Source: Glandiceps talaboti
Taxonomy: Eukaryota; Hemichordata; Enteropneusta; Spengelidae
Reading direction: 5' to 3'
Length of the DNA: 44,000 bases
Assembly (NCBI RefSeq): GCF_964340395.1
Contig: NC_135558.1
Span: 5,718,501 to 5,762,500, forward strand
The position numbers and the translations under genes were made by a program. Shown here one piece after another: positions 35,701 to 44,000 of this stretch. Under the pieces are notes generated by a model. The model was given only the letters and a program-made list of their open reading frames with translations, was not told the origin of the DNA and ran no database searches. Numbering within the stretch: position 1 is the stretch's first letter; every line of letters starts with the position of its first letter.

Positions 35701-36166
35701 TCTTATATATATTGACATTCATTTACATGGCTAAAATAAGAAATTATATTCAAATCAGTAATAAGAATGTAACATATGGTGTTTGTACAGATTGTCAGTA
35801 GTCATGTTTATTACTAGAAGTCTAAACTTCATTTTGCCAAAGTCTATCTTTTAGCTATAAATATAACTTACATGCTTGTGGACAACACTGTGTGTTACAT
35901 ACAGTTGCATCAATGGCTACAGGAATAGTTGTGCAAGAACTGCAAACACGGGTCCTTGATTTACTCCCACCACCACACATTGCTGAGCAGACACTCCACA
36001 TTCCCCATTCGCCCCATGCTAAAAGTAGGCAACGGAAAACAAGTAAGTCACTGTTTATTATGAATCATGCATGACTGTATTTATTTGGGTATACACGTAT
36101 ACGTGTACACTGTAACTGTATGTATACTATAGTCTAGCAGCGATTGTGTGAATGACATGAATAGAG

Positions 36167-36247
<81 letters not shown>

Positions 36248-39200
36248 ACACGTACTTAGTATCTGTCTGTCTGTCTGTGTGTGTATGTGTGTGTGTGTGT
36301 TCTGCCCCCACTCTCTGATTCTGTGTTGTACCCCCACTCAAAACTGGCAAGTTGTGCATCCATTTGGATGAAAAAAGTTTTGATGATTCGAGGATGAATT
36401 TTCAACTGTCATGAATTACAATACCACCGAAGGAGGCGATCACCCAGAACAAAACAAGACAACACAGAACGATGGAAATAGAGGTGTAAATAAAGACATC
36501 TAGCCGCTTTTACCACATCACATTGTAATCAGATTGCGTCGACCCCTATTATTACAATGGCTTTGCATGGTCTGAATCACATTTATATTAGTATCGTTTT
36601 CATCTTTAGTTCATATATTATAGTGTTAATTTGAATATAAAAAAGCTTTAGAACTCTGAACCACAGAATGAAATTCAATTTGGGTTACTTTTTTTAGTTA
36701 CAGTACGTTGTATTGAAATTAAAGGATACTTACTTGCACACATTGGTTCGGTTGTACATTGCTGTGACTCTTCACTGTTTCCTTGGCAACTCCCACCACA
36801 TGATGAAACACATGATCTTGTTCTTGTTTCCGTACCTGTGCCTTCACATTTATCTGCAACGTTACAGGCTGACCATAATCCCCACGATGCCCAATCTGTC
36901 AAATTAAGCATGTAAACATATGTTTATAATTATGCGTATCCATGGCAATTCTGAACTCGTGCGTTCGGTGTTTAGTCATTGGTTGGTATGAAAATACAAG
37001 AACACAGAAACTGGAATTTGGAGGCTTGAAAGTCAATGTCGAATTCCCATTCTCAGATCGGTTTATGGAGACGAAAGATATATATATGATACATTTATAG
37101 AACATTGCTCACACAAAACATAGTTATATGCAATTTATACTTTGCAAATGACATTCACTAAGTATGCGAGCATAGTTTTATTAAAATTCGGTGTAATGAC
37201 AATTTGTAACATTTCTTTCTTTATCATGTCTTGTGTTACGAATCTTCCAAACTTACGCCACCATTATGAAAACATCACTATTTGAAAGTACGACCCTTTA
37301 CATACGTCATCTTCAACGTCGTCCGCCATGTTGTTACAAGAATCGCATTGTCGAGTTCTCGTCTTAGTACCTCCATTACAATCTGCTGAACAACTCGTCC
37401 AACTACTCCAAATAGACCATGCTAGAATTGAAGGAATGTTTCCACAAAATGGATCAGAATCAGAATCAATACGTTGGAGAATTAAACGAATACTGGTATT
37501 AATAATCAATGCAAGATGAGGGCGAAACACTTAGTCGCACTGCATGGATGCCTTGAATATATCCACCGATCCAGATGTAGACAGGTGTACGTAAAGGGAC
37601 CCCTTCATGTAATAACTGCCTCCCAAATGACAACTTTAGTTAATCACCCGCAAAATTTTTGCTGACAGCATCTAGCTTGAGTAATGTCTTGAACTTGTAA
37701 AACTTTTAAGCTGTATACAATCATTTTTTTTTAATTAAATTAATAAACACTCACCTGGACAGATTGCTTCACTAGTCGTACATTGTTGTGAATTCTCACT
37801 ATCCCCTTGGCAATTCCCACCACATGATGCACTACATAACCTTGTTCTTGTTCTTGAACCAGTGACGTCACAGATTGCATTACATGGTGACCATAACCCC
37901 CATGCTGCCCAAGCTACGTGAATATTAATAATATTTCAAATTTATGTTTATTATCTGTCACAAGCCATGACAGATAATACTGAAAACGTGTATGGTGAGT
38001 TTAGTACTATTTTGGTTAATTGGTATATAAAATTGACAACATGTAGCTACGTAAATGCCTACACTCTAAAGTCATGTGTTGAGTTATTGAACACATACTA
38101 GAACACTTAATTGTAATACTTTTTGAATGCAGTGTACGTGTTCAGTAAGAAAACTAGAACTCATGTGTTCAGTTTTAGAACATATAGTGTCTTTATTATT
38201 TGAACACATAACATATGTTCAAAATCATAGGAAATAGAACGATGTTGACGCATCGGCACACTGTAAAACTTTTTGAACACAGAGTATGTGTTCAGTGCAA
38301 GTACACAGAATGCATCGTGTTTCTGGAAACCAGACCAAACTGAACACATGCGACATGTCCTAAGCGTCAAAGTGTTTAGAGTGTATATAATGGCTAGAAT
38401 TCTGATACTTAACAAACAGATGAAGTTAATGACTGTGTGGGTGGCTTCACTTGAATTTGAATGTTCATCTCAGGACCTCATTGAGCTAGAAAAGAAGAGA
38501 CCCGAAGCCATGGATAGCCTAATTTGCGCTTTATATGCACTTCACGTGCATTTTAACCGCGCGTGAGAATAAGTCGACCTTTCTGTTCTATTTTGACACT
38601 ACAGCATGAGGTGAAATGCTATTGTAGGTACCGAGAATTACGAATAGCGTACAAATATTTGCATAGTCACGAATTTTGGAGGGTTGAAATAAACCCTCTG
38701 TCCGAAAGTCACGACTCAAAATTCGCTACAATAGTGCATTTCTGACAAATATGTCTGAATTGTCTGTTAGGTCATCACGGTGAATAGAAATGTCAGTATT
38801 AGAGAAATAGGCAGGGTGTGGCTACAGGAAACACTAAAACTTGTTTAACGTTACCATGGTAATGTGCATAGCAACAATACGACCATTAATGTACAACAAC
38901 ACATTTTATACCTAGGACAGTTTCATACACGCTTATACAGTGCGGCTTATACAAATATGTCACATCTAAGGGTGAGTGAATGACACCCGTGCTTAACATT
39001 TGTTTCTATACTAGGCGTTTGCCGTGGAAAACCCAGGGTATGGCAGACGCTGCAGTGCAACTTGAATGGTAAACTCTCTTCAAGTCAAATTACAATTTGA
39101 GATGAGTAAGCGGAAATAATTTCTTTCCTGGTGTAATAATAATCGGGACAAATTGTTTTCTGAAAGGCATTTCACCATTCAACTATTAGATATCTCGAAG

Positions 39201-40227
39201 AGCATGGCACGAAATCGTGTTCTATCCCATAGCTAGCAATTGCAAACAATTAAAACTCGTTTTAATGTTGTAAGAGATGAAATCTAGAACCCAAACTTAA
39301 ACACATCTACTTCACCTGGGTCAGAACAGCATAGAGTATTACAAGGCTCTTTCTCGACACTTTCTCCGGTACATGAAGAAATTTCTCCCGGACCGTTGTC
39401 TGTTGTATTGCACTGTCGCGTGCGCTGTCTCTCACCCCCTCCACAACTCTTGCTACACGCAGTCCAATTAGACCATGTCTGCCAGTCACTAACGTCTCCT
39501 TGAAATAAAAACATGTTAACATCTGTATTACCTGCGCACCTAACTTCCAAGAATGTTGAATGCACTATTTTTTTTTTATGCCGAGAGAGCAGGAGTTTGA
39601 GATGAAAATAGTCGATATTATTTTGACTTGGAATAGGCATCTCCATGCCAACTAGCGATAATTTCATAGGAATTAAATACAAACAATCGGTTTCCGAAAA
39701 AAGACCAAACGTATATAGCGGACATATATACACGTTTGTAAAATAATCACATAAAACTAATTAATACTGTATTCTTGATCGGTTTGAAAACCCTTTCACT
39801 GATTTTCTAGCAAAGGCTAATCTGTCTACTTCATATCACCTACCTGTTGCATCGTTTCGAAACACCAAAAAATAACCTGCAACGCCTCCTGCAACGACAA
39901 CAAGAAGGAACACAATAGCAATGACGCTGCATGCAATGCAACAAATCCTTGGACAACATTCTCTTTTCTTCTTCTTTTTCTCCTTCTTGTGTTGTATTTC
40001 TACACGGACTTTTTGAGGACTAACGATCACTACATCTGTGTATTCATTATTTGACACATCCAGAGGGTTGATCACCTCGTACTGGTTGTCCTTATCCTGG
40101 GGTTCGATGTCGACGTTCGATTGGGTTCCTTCGAAAGCTGCATTGTTATAGTAGCTGATATTGTTTTTCTTCCTAATGTCATCAAAACTCATGCTTGCAT
40201 TTAAATTGATGGCTTCTTTACCTTTAT
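32727..40227 (-). CDS. Type II transmembrane protein with a string of thrombospondin type 1 repeats
   Basis: The exons in transcript order are 40227-39844 (ATG at 40192), 39498-39316, 37913-37755, 36895-36734, 36018-35872, 35594-35439, 34780-34625, 33804-33661 and 32785-32727. All junctions are GT/AG and phase 1, and the joined frame is 504 codons plus TGA. The order is a cytoplasmic N-terminal tail of about 80 residues with tyrosine motifs, one membrane segment, then seven TSP1-type repeats, one per exon, and a short tail. No signal peptide is visible and the Lys-rich flank lies N-terminal to the membrane segment, so the TSRs should face outside (type II, inferred). TSRs commonly bind matrix, glycosaminoglycans or other receptors; the ligand is unknown. 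A further TSR-like exon at 37421-37306 breaks the frame and is left out of this model. I do not recognise a named orthologue. The terminal exon is the least certain part. Confidence 0.8.
32786..33660. other. Last intron of the TSR gene (model-dependent)
   Basis: 875 bases holding a short inverted repeat (gtttagaaca / tgttctaaac, 32912-32943) and the long hairpin at 33425-33649. Confidence 0.5.
33425..33649. repeat. Long hairpin element, 88-bp arms
   Basis: 33425-33512 is the reverse complement of 33562-33649 with about three mismatches (for example cataggggcgtgtaatattt against aaatattacacgcccctatg). The 49-base loop is 33513-33561. It lies in the TSR gene intron with its right end 11 bases from the splice donor of the exon at 33804-33661. 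Confidence 0.93.
33661..33804 (-). CDS. TSP type 1 repeat exon 7, degenerate
   Basis: This 144-base phase 1-1 exon encodes [35 protein letters not shown] and PATCTC. Cys spacing is TSR-like, but the RxR layer is reduced to ATRDC and the first Trp is missing. The acceptor has tandem AGs (ttttcagcag), both in frame, differing by one codon. The donor TGT G|gtaagt lies 11 bases from the arm of a long hairpin (33425-33649). Confidence 0.88.
33882..34053. repeat. Palindrome array inside an inverted repeat
   Basis: Four identical copies of the 20-base palindrome aagtgctagatctagcactt start at 33905, 33940, 33975 and 34010, an exact 35-base period. Spacer 3 is the reverse complement of spacer 1 with one mismatch. 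Outer arms (aacagttgcggggca and tgccccgcaactgtt) close the element. It lies in the TSR gene intron between exons 7 and 6. Confidence 0.95.
34054..34624. other. TSR gene intron, remainder
   Basis: No feature seen beside the palindrome array. Confidence 0.75.
34625..34780 (-). CDS. TSP type 1 repeat exon 6
   Basis: This 156-base phase 1-1 exon (cttcaatag| and GAT C|gtaagt) encodes [29 protein letters not shown] and [16 protein letters not shown]. The second Trp of the WxxWxxW motif is Tyr. A second donor 18 bases upstream, CCA G|gtgtat (exon end 34643), is also phase 1 and would remove six residues. Confidence 0.9.
35221..35389. repeat. Loop-less palindrome, about 85-bp arms
   Basis: The left arm 35221-35306 and right arm 35307-35389 are reverse complements except for two substitutions and a three-base insertion, and meet at ttgactagtcaa without a loop. 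Inside each arm gacaacttatttg occurs twice. It lies in the intron between TSR exons 6 and 5. Confidence 0.93.
35439..35594 (-). CDS. TSP type 1 repeat exon 5
   Basis: This 156-base phase 1-1 exon (tcattcag| and CCA A|gtaagt) encodes [37 protein letters not shown] and [10 protein letters not shown]. It is a complete TSR. A long perfect palindrome (35221-35389) sits about 50 bases downstream in the intron. Confidence 0.92.
35872..36018 (-). CDS. TSP type 1 repeat exon 4
   Basis: This 147-base phase 1-1 exon (acttttag| and GCA T|gtaagt) encodes [29 protein letters not shown] and [11 protein letters not shown]. The middle between the RTRVC and the last Cys cluster is shorter than in exons 2 and 3. 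The nearby AG repeat (36172-36246) lies in the intron just upstream. Confidence 0.92.
36172..36302. repeat. AG microsatellite, then G run, CTGT and GT
   Basis: About 33 ag units, eight or more G, then tctg and gtgt units. It lies in the intron between TSR exons 3 and 4. Ser-Leu frames on the minus strand are artefacts. Confidence 0.95.
36734..36895 (-). CDS. TSP type 1 repeat exon 3
   Basis: This 162-base phase 1-1 exon (tttgacag| and GCA A|gtaagt) encodes [40 protein letters not shown] and [10 protein letters not shown]. It has the WxxWxxW motif, RxR layer and six-plus cysteines. Its closest relative in the window is the exon at 37913-37755. Confidence 0.92.
37306..37421 (-). CDS. TSP type 1-like exon that breaks the frame
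   Basis: After a good acceptor (caattctag) the frame reads [20 protein letters not shown] and TRTRQCDSC, clearly the first half of a TSR. The second half, [10 protein letters not shown], lacks the expected C-terminal cysteines. The only nearby in-frame donor is GAC|gtatgt at 37305, giving 116 bases, phase 1 in and phase 0 out, so inclusion shifts the next exons out of frame and reaches a stop in the exon at 36018. Reading on instead gives [13 protein letters not shown] and a TAA. It may be skipped, a regulated poison or terminal exon, or a decaying duplicate. Confidence 0.6.
37755..37913 (-). CDS. TSP type 1 repeat exon 2
   Basis: This 159-base phase 1-1 exon (cacgtag| and CCA G|gtgagt) encodes [36 protein letters not shown] and [11 protein letters not shown]. 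It is very like the exon at 36895-36734 at DNA level, suggesting fairly recent tandem duplication. Confidence 0.92.
38060..38385. mobile_element. MITE-like element
   Basis: Eleven-base terminal inverted repeats, tacactctaaa at 38060 and tttagagtgta ending 38385, enclose about 326 bases rich in gaacac / gtgttc words. An internal direct repeat reads gta.actttttgaa...gtgttcagt at about 38115 and 38264. There is no transposase frame, as expected for a non-autonomous element. It lies in the TSR gene intron 39315-37914. Confidence 0.6.
38610..38745. repeat. Short fold-back element
   Basis: gaaatgctattgtag pairs with ctacaatagtgcatttc; inside, gagggtt and aaccctc form a second stem. It is in the same intron as the MITE-like element. 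Confidence 0.6.
38746..39315. other. TSR gene intron, remainder
   Basis: No feature recognised beside the two elements described. Confidence 0.7.
39316..39498 (-). CDS. TSP type 1 repeat exon 1
   Basis: The acceptor is tatttcaag and the donor CCA G|gtgaag, 183 bases, phase 1-1. It encodes [20 protein letters not shown] then QRTRQC, a textbook TSR start with WxxWxxW (C-mannosylation motif), CSxSCGGG and the RxR layer. ISSCTGE and EPCNTLCC complete the Cys set. Confidence 0.92.
39844..40227 (-). CDS. First coding exon: cytoplasmic tail with Tyr motifs and membrane segment
   Basis: ATG at 40192 has A at -3 and opens [20 protein letters not shown]. Tyrosines sit in YYNN (about residues 14-17, a YxN Grb2-type site), YEVI (38-41) and YTDV (51-54), all candidate SH2 ligands. 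Residues 69-77 are a Lys/Arg cluster, followed by Cys pairs at 79-80 and 84-85 (possible palmitoylation) and a hydrophobic stretch at about 83-111. The positive-inside pattern predicts the N-terminus is cytoplasmic. The frame is open upstream to a candidate acceptor (ttgttttag ending at 40228), so a 5' exon is likely. A gtaagtat donor at 40337 would make a 110-base intron, with the upstream part non-coding because ATGs there hit stops. The exon ends ACA G|gtaggt, phase 1. Confidence 0.85.
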
Positions 40228-40606
40228 CTAAAACAATATGTAGTTGCAGTACGTGTGTTCAAGAAAAGGCAATAGTTTCAGTGACTTCTGTGTATACAAT
40301 CTCACATATACTCTGTAGTACAAATGTGTATACTTACTTTCCCAAATGGCCTACCTATCTTACTGACATTTCATTGAATGCAGAATAGGGTCAACCAACC
40401 GACCTGGCGCTTACAAACTCTGCCATTTACAAAACATGTACAAGCTCCAGCTTGCTCGAGTTGTAATTCGCGCTTTTATAACGATACCATTGAATCACCA
40501 ATTTCTTACATTCCCCTCTGTATTTCTGAGCTGCTTACTGCAGCTGCCAATATCATTTAGTCTACCCCTTAAAATCAATTATTGGCTAATTTTAATTTCA
40601 TCGTCT

Positions 40607-40608
40607 TC

Positions 40609-40668
<60 letters not shown>
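40607..40668. repeat. CAA microsatellite, about 20 units
   Basis: Uninterrupted caa units; the poly-Thr frame across it is an artefact. Confidence 0.95.
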
Positions 40669-40669
<1 letters not shown>

Positions 40670-41187
40670 GATGAGATAAACAGAAGTTCACCTTATCCAT
40701 CTAAAAGGACATAATATTTCAACTAACTAATATGTTTCATATAAACATGAGAGAATATGAAACCTTGGGTTTCTGAATCAATTAAATTAATTGATTACTA
40801 ATTAATTTCAATTACCAATTGTCGTCTATCCGAATCTTAAAGAAGTGTCCTCAATTGAAATCATGGTCCTCAAACAAACAAACAAAAACTAAATAAGCAA
40901 AAAAAAAAAAGCATAGTAACATTTGCTATACTTAATCTTTATTTCAGTACTCCAGTAACTAATAAACAAAGAATGAAAGTCTATACTCCAGTGATAGTAT
41001 GAAGTATAAAGCCAAACTATTGACAAAATACAATTGAATTGTCAACAACTCGTCATGATTCCCGTATGTAGGTTTCAGTCTTGATTTGTATTTCCTAGGC
41101 TAAATAAATACGTTGACATGATTGGCTGATTCCGCTTTACACATATAATTAAGTCATGAATATAAATTGATGGGACCCACTATGACC

Positions 41188-41335
41188 CACGACTTGGCCA
41201 AATCATAGCCCCAAGAATGAACCCCACGACCATAACTTAGACAATGGCGAAATCTTAGACCATAGAATGAACCCGACAGTCACATGACCAAATCTTAGCC
41301 AACAGAATGAACCCCACCACGGTCTATGACTAAAC
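41188..41335. repeat. Three imperfect copies of a 40-50 bp repeat
   Basis: The words ccaaatc.tagcc, agaatgaaccc and cacga.c recur at about 41198, 41249 and 41299. Confidence 0.7.
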
Positions 41336-42184
41336 TCTTCATACAGGCTTCTTTAAAATATGCATGAATAACTGACATGTAAACACAATCACTGACTCCC
41401 GATCAAGCAGCATGCAAACGAAGTAAAATAACACAACCTGATGGAAAATGATCAAACTGAAAAGAGGGTACGTTTTGTTTTATGTTTTAGTTGACTATAA
41501 GGGTCAACAACAACAACCTGTAGAACTTGTATCAAAAAAGTACACCGTAATAATGTTTTTGATAGTAGGTCTATACAACCTTGTCCATCTCTTAAAATCA
41601 CACATTTTCGAAAACTTTCGCACAATGAAACTATTTTAACAACACTGTTCTAGTATAAATCAGGCTTAATAACTCGTTATCATTATAAGAATACACGTTT
41701 GAATAATGAGTTCAGACATCTGTTGGCATAATGCAGTAACACAATCAATTCATGAATGGTTTGTACAATATTTCAAGAACACTTTGAAACAAATCAAAAT
41801 AATATTCATATATCAACCTTCTGTATACAATGCATGATATATCATATTTCATCAGCATAGGAGAGACCTGCTGTAGACTACTCGGGCAAAGCATCATAGG
41901 TATGTAAACAACACTAATATGAGCTTTATAGTTGTCCTCAATATTGTTTGTTCACGAAGTATGAAGCTCCTCGCATTGTTTACCCATGATTCCTCACCAA
42001 AGTGTAAAAACAAGCTCTTCAGCCCATCATTTGACAATTCCTCTATTTCAGACATGTTGAAAATAGGTTATCGTGCCTTTCTAAGGATAAGAAATGAAGT
42101 GAATAAGCCTCACTTTTGTTCACCTCAAGAACTGACAGCGGGAAGAAAAAAATGCATGTATAGTCGTCTGCGTTACTCTTTTGG

Positions 42185-42293
42185 AACCAACCAACCAATC
42201 AGCCAACCAACATAAACCAACCAACCAACCACCCACCCACCCACCCAACCAGCACCAACCAACCAGCAAACCAACACCAACCAACCAATCAAG
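42185..42293. repeat. CCAA / CCCA low-complexity stretch
   Basis: caaccaaccaat, caccca and ccaaccag units cover about 110 bases; frames reading NQPTNQP or GWVGGWV are artefacts. Confidence 0.93.
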
Positions 42294-43361
42294 ACATGTT
42301 TGCAGTCACACGTGGAACTGTTTGGTTTGCTATAAAACACTGTTATTCCCTCTACAGTGTGTGAAACTGTTATGCATTCAATGACTAGTATGTATAAACC
42401 AACCTTGTACGTTCCAGAATAAAAGCAAAATAAAATTACCATGACAACAAACTCTAGACATCCGTTTATTGGTTTGTTTTTGTCTGAAAATATCCATATG
42501 AACTGAGGAAACTGTAATTTGCTTTAATCAAAACTATCATATATGTATAAATTAAAATGACAATCAAGAATTACAAAATAATTGGTATGCGTACAATGAT
42601 TAGGACACGACTCACTAAGAACAACATGACAACCATTTTTATTTGATCGAGTGGTGTTATAATAAAAAAAAAATCTCAACTCAAAAATTGTCTTAACTCG
42701 ATTAATTATTTTTATAAAAGTACAAAGACACAAAATCCACATAACCATTGTACCATAAACCAATATTATATTTGAAAATGTGCATCTTTTACAGGGCACC
42801 CTGGTTACTATATACCCCACAACACGTGAAAGACAAAAACGATGGTGCACTGAAGTAAGTATTCGGGGGTTTTACAAGCCAGTGAAATTGACTCCTTCCG
42901 CCCGTGGATACATCAATGTCTAAGAATATATCCAATTTCTTTCAAACCTGGCACAAAGGTGATATACCATAAGGGACAAATGCACACCGCGTGTTTTCGT
43001 TTAGTGCATATTGTCGTTAAAAATCATATTTACAAAATAACTCAAAAACTGTAATAAATGCAAACTCCATTCTGGAGTCTACACCATATTATCATGGGTT
43101 TATAAGACATTAACCAATTTCTTGCACATCACAGACACTTTACAGTATTTATATGTCACATGGCCAATTTCGTTTGGACCATGTTTAAGTTAATAAAAAC
43201 AGAGAATGAGAAATATACACATGCATTACTTTTGTTGCTAATATGAATTTTTCCTGAATCGCGGCGATATTTGTAGTGAAACCATATACATCTAAAACGT
43301 TAACTGTCAGGGTCAATTATCATGTCAAACCATTTCCATCATATTACAGACACTTTTAGTA

Positions 43362-43367
43362 TTTATT
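43362..43367 (-). promoter_or_regulatory. Candidate poly(A) signal of the right-edge gene
   Basis: Read on the minus strand the bases are AATAAA, about 145 bases past the TAG of the right-edge exon. Position is typical for a short 3' UTR, but AATAAA is common by chance in DNA this AT-rich. Confidence 0.4.
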
Positions 43368-43510
43368 TGTTGCCACCAATTTCTTTTAAAATCATTTTGC
43401 CTTTTAGTCACATATATGTAAAGCGTTTGATGGAACTGTATTGAAATCTTCAAAGATGACAGGACGAGTTGTACTTTGTACGTTCTGATAGTTCCATATA
43501 TGTCTGCTTT

Positions 43511-44000
43511 CTAGGGCATCGGTTCTCCTTCAGGGACAAAGTACTCAGGTTCATAGATTGCATCACTTTTCACCACTATTTCGGTAGAAATATCATGGGT
43601 AATTACGTCTGTTTCAGATTCCGGTTCCAGGTAGTCATCTGCCACAGATTCACGAGAGGTTATGAAGTGGTGGTCGTCCTCAACTCGTTTGTCGACAGAT
43701 CTTATATGTCCTCCTTCATTCAGCCTCACTGGAGGAAATATTTCACATACAGTTGCACATGGTTTACCTAATGTCGTAGGTCTCTTTAAAGTATCGTACA
43801 CGTGATCACGGTCATTACTTTCACTAGGTTGCGTAGTTACCTGGTAGCGGTCACTTTGACAAACCTCGTCACGATCACAAACTGTAAATACAGCGATATT
43901 GTGGTGCACTTGTGGGCATGGGGGAGCTGAAGCAATGGTAGAACTCTTTCTGTTGATTATTTTCGACATCTCAACATCACGTTGGCTTTCACTTGGGTAT
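43511..44000 (-). CDS. C-terminal exon of an unidentified gene, Tyr-motif-rich tail
   Basis: The frame is open from the right window edge to TAG at 43513-43511, giving at least 162 residues, so the true exon start lies outside. There is no membrane segment or known fold. Five tyrosines fall in short-linear-motif contexts: RYQVTT, HVYDTLKRP (YxxL, ITIM/ITAM-like), DDYLEPE (YxxP), IYEPE and EYFVPEG (YxxP). Stretches such as GHIRSVDKRVEDDHH are hydrophilic and likely disordered. This fits the cytoplasmic tail of a cell-surface receptor or an adaptor (inference). The same strand carries the TSR gene downstream, which also has a tyrosine-motif tail. Confidence 0.72.
   Translation of the reverse strand, partial: YPSESQRDVEMSKIINRKSSTIASAPPCPQVHHNIAVFTVCDRDEVCQSDRYQVTTQPSESNDRDHVYDTLKRPTTLGKPCATVCEIFPPVRLNEGGHIRSVDKRVEDDHHFITSRESVADDYLEPESETDVITHDISTEIVVKSDAIYEPEYFVPEGEPMP

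Larger units (their letters stand above)
40228..43361. other. Intergenic DNA between two minus-strand genes
   Basis: Probably contains the promoter and perhaps a 5' non-coding exon of the TSR gene. No TATA or other core element can be named with confidence in DNA this AT-rich. It holds a CAA microsatellite, a three-copy repeat and a CCAA-rich stretch. Confidence 0.6.

Noticed and set aside
36081-36359. Ser-Leu-rich minus-strand proteins
   Set aside because: They are translations of the AG microsatellite.
42173-42442. Gly-Trp-rich minus-strand protein and Asn-Gln-Pro plus-strand protein
   Set aside because: Both are readings of the CCAA / CCCA low-complexity stretch.

Overview
The window looks like nuclear DNA of an invertebrate animal. 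It is AT-rich, its coding exons are short and bounded by GT/AG sites, its introns are long, and it is full of microsatellites, minisatellites and fold-back elements. No bacterial, viral or organelle gene organisation is visible. The species cannot be fixed from the sequence. The vertebrate-like exon boundaries of NOS1AP, many thrombospondin type 1 exons and the frequent tacatgta motif would suit a marine deuterostome or a lophotrochozoan, but that is inference.

Three gene pieces can be supported. (1) On the plus strand, 19363-26867 holds seven exons of a NOS1AP (CAPON) orthologue: the last two thirds of the PTB domain, the Q-rich coiled coil, and a long last exon ending in TAG. Together they encode 605 residues. 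The PTB start lies upstream of the window or was not found, so 1-19362 reads mainly as one very large 5' intron filled with simple repeats. (2) On the minus strand, 40227-32727 holds a gene for a predicted type II membrane protein. An N-terminal cytoplasmic tail with tyrosine motifs is followed by a Lys-rich and Cys-rich stop, a membrane segment, and then a string of thrombospondin type 1 repeats (TSRs), one per exon. Leaving out one odd exon, all junctions are phase 1 and the joined frame is 504 codons plus stop. (3) On the minus strand, 44000-43511 holds the last coding exon of another gene, a tyrosine-motif-rich tail that runs off the right edge.

Genes 1 and 2 converge, with about 5.9 kb between their stop codons (26868-32726). 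That stretch holds a 64-bp minisatellite (30871-31282), a TTGA microsatellite and no convincing gene. Genes 2 and 3 are in tandem on the minus strand, separated by about 3.3 kb of repeat-rich DNA.

The most unusual part is 33.4-38.8 kb. Five inverted-repeat elements sit in introns between the TSR exons: an 88-bp-arm hairpin 11 bp from a splice donor, an array of four identical 20-bp palindromes at an exact 35-bp period inside a larger inverted repeat, a loop-less palindrome of about 170 bp, a MITE-like element and a short fold-back. The same gene has a TSR exon that breaks the frame and a terminal exon whose open frame is split by one TGA.
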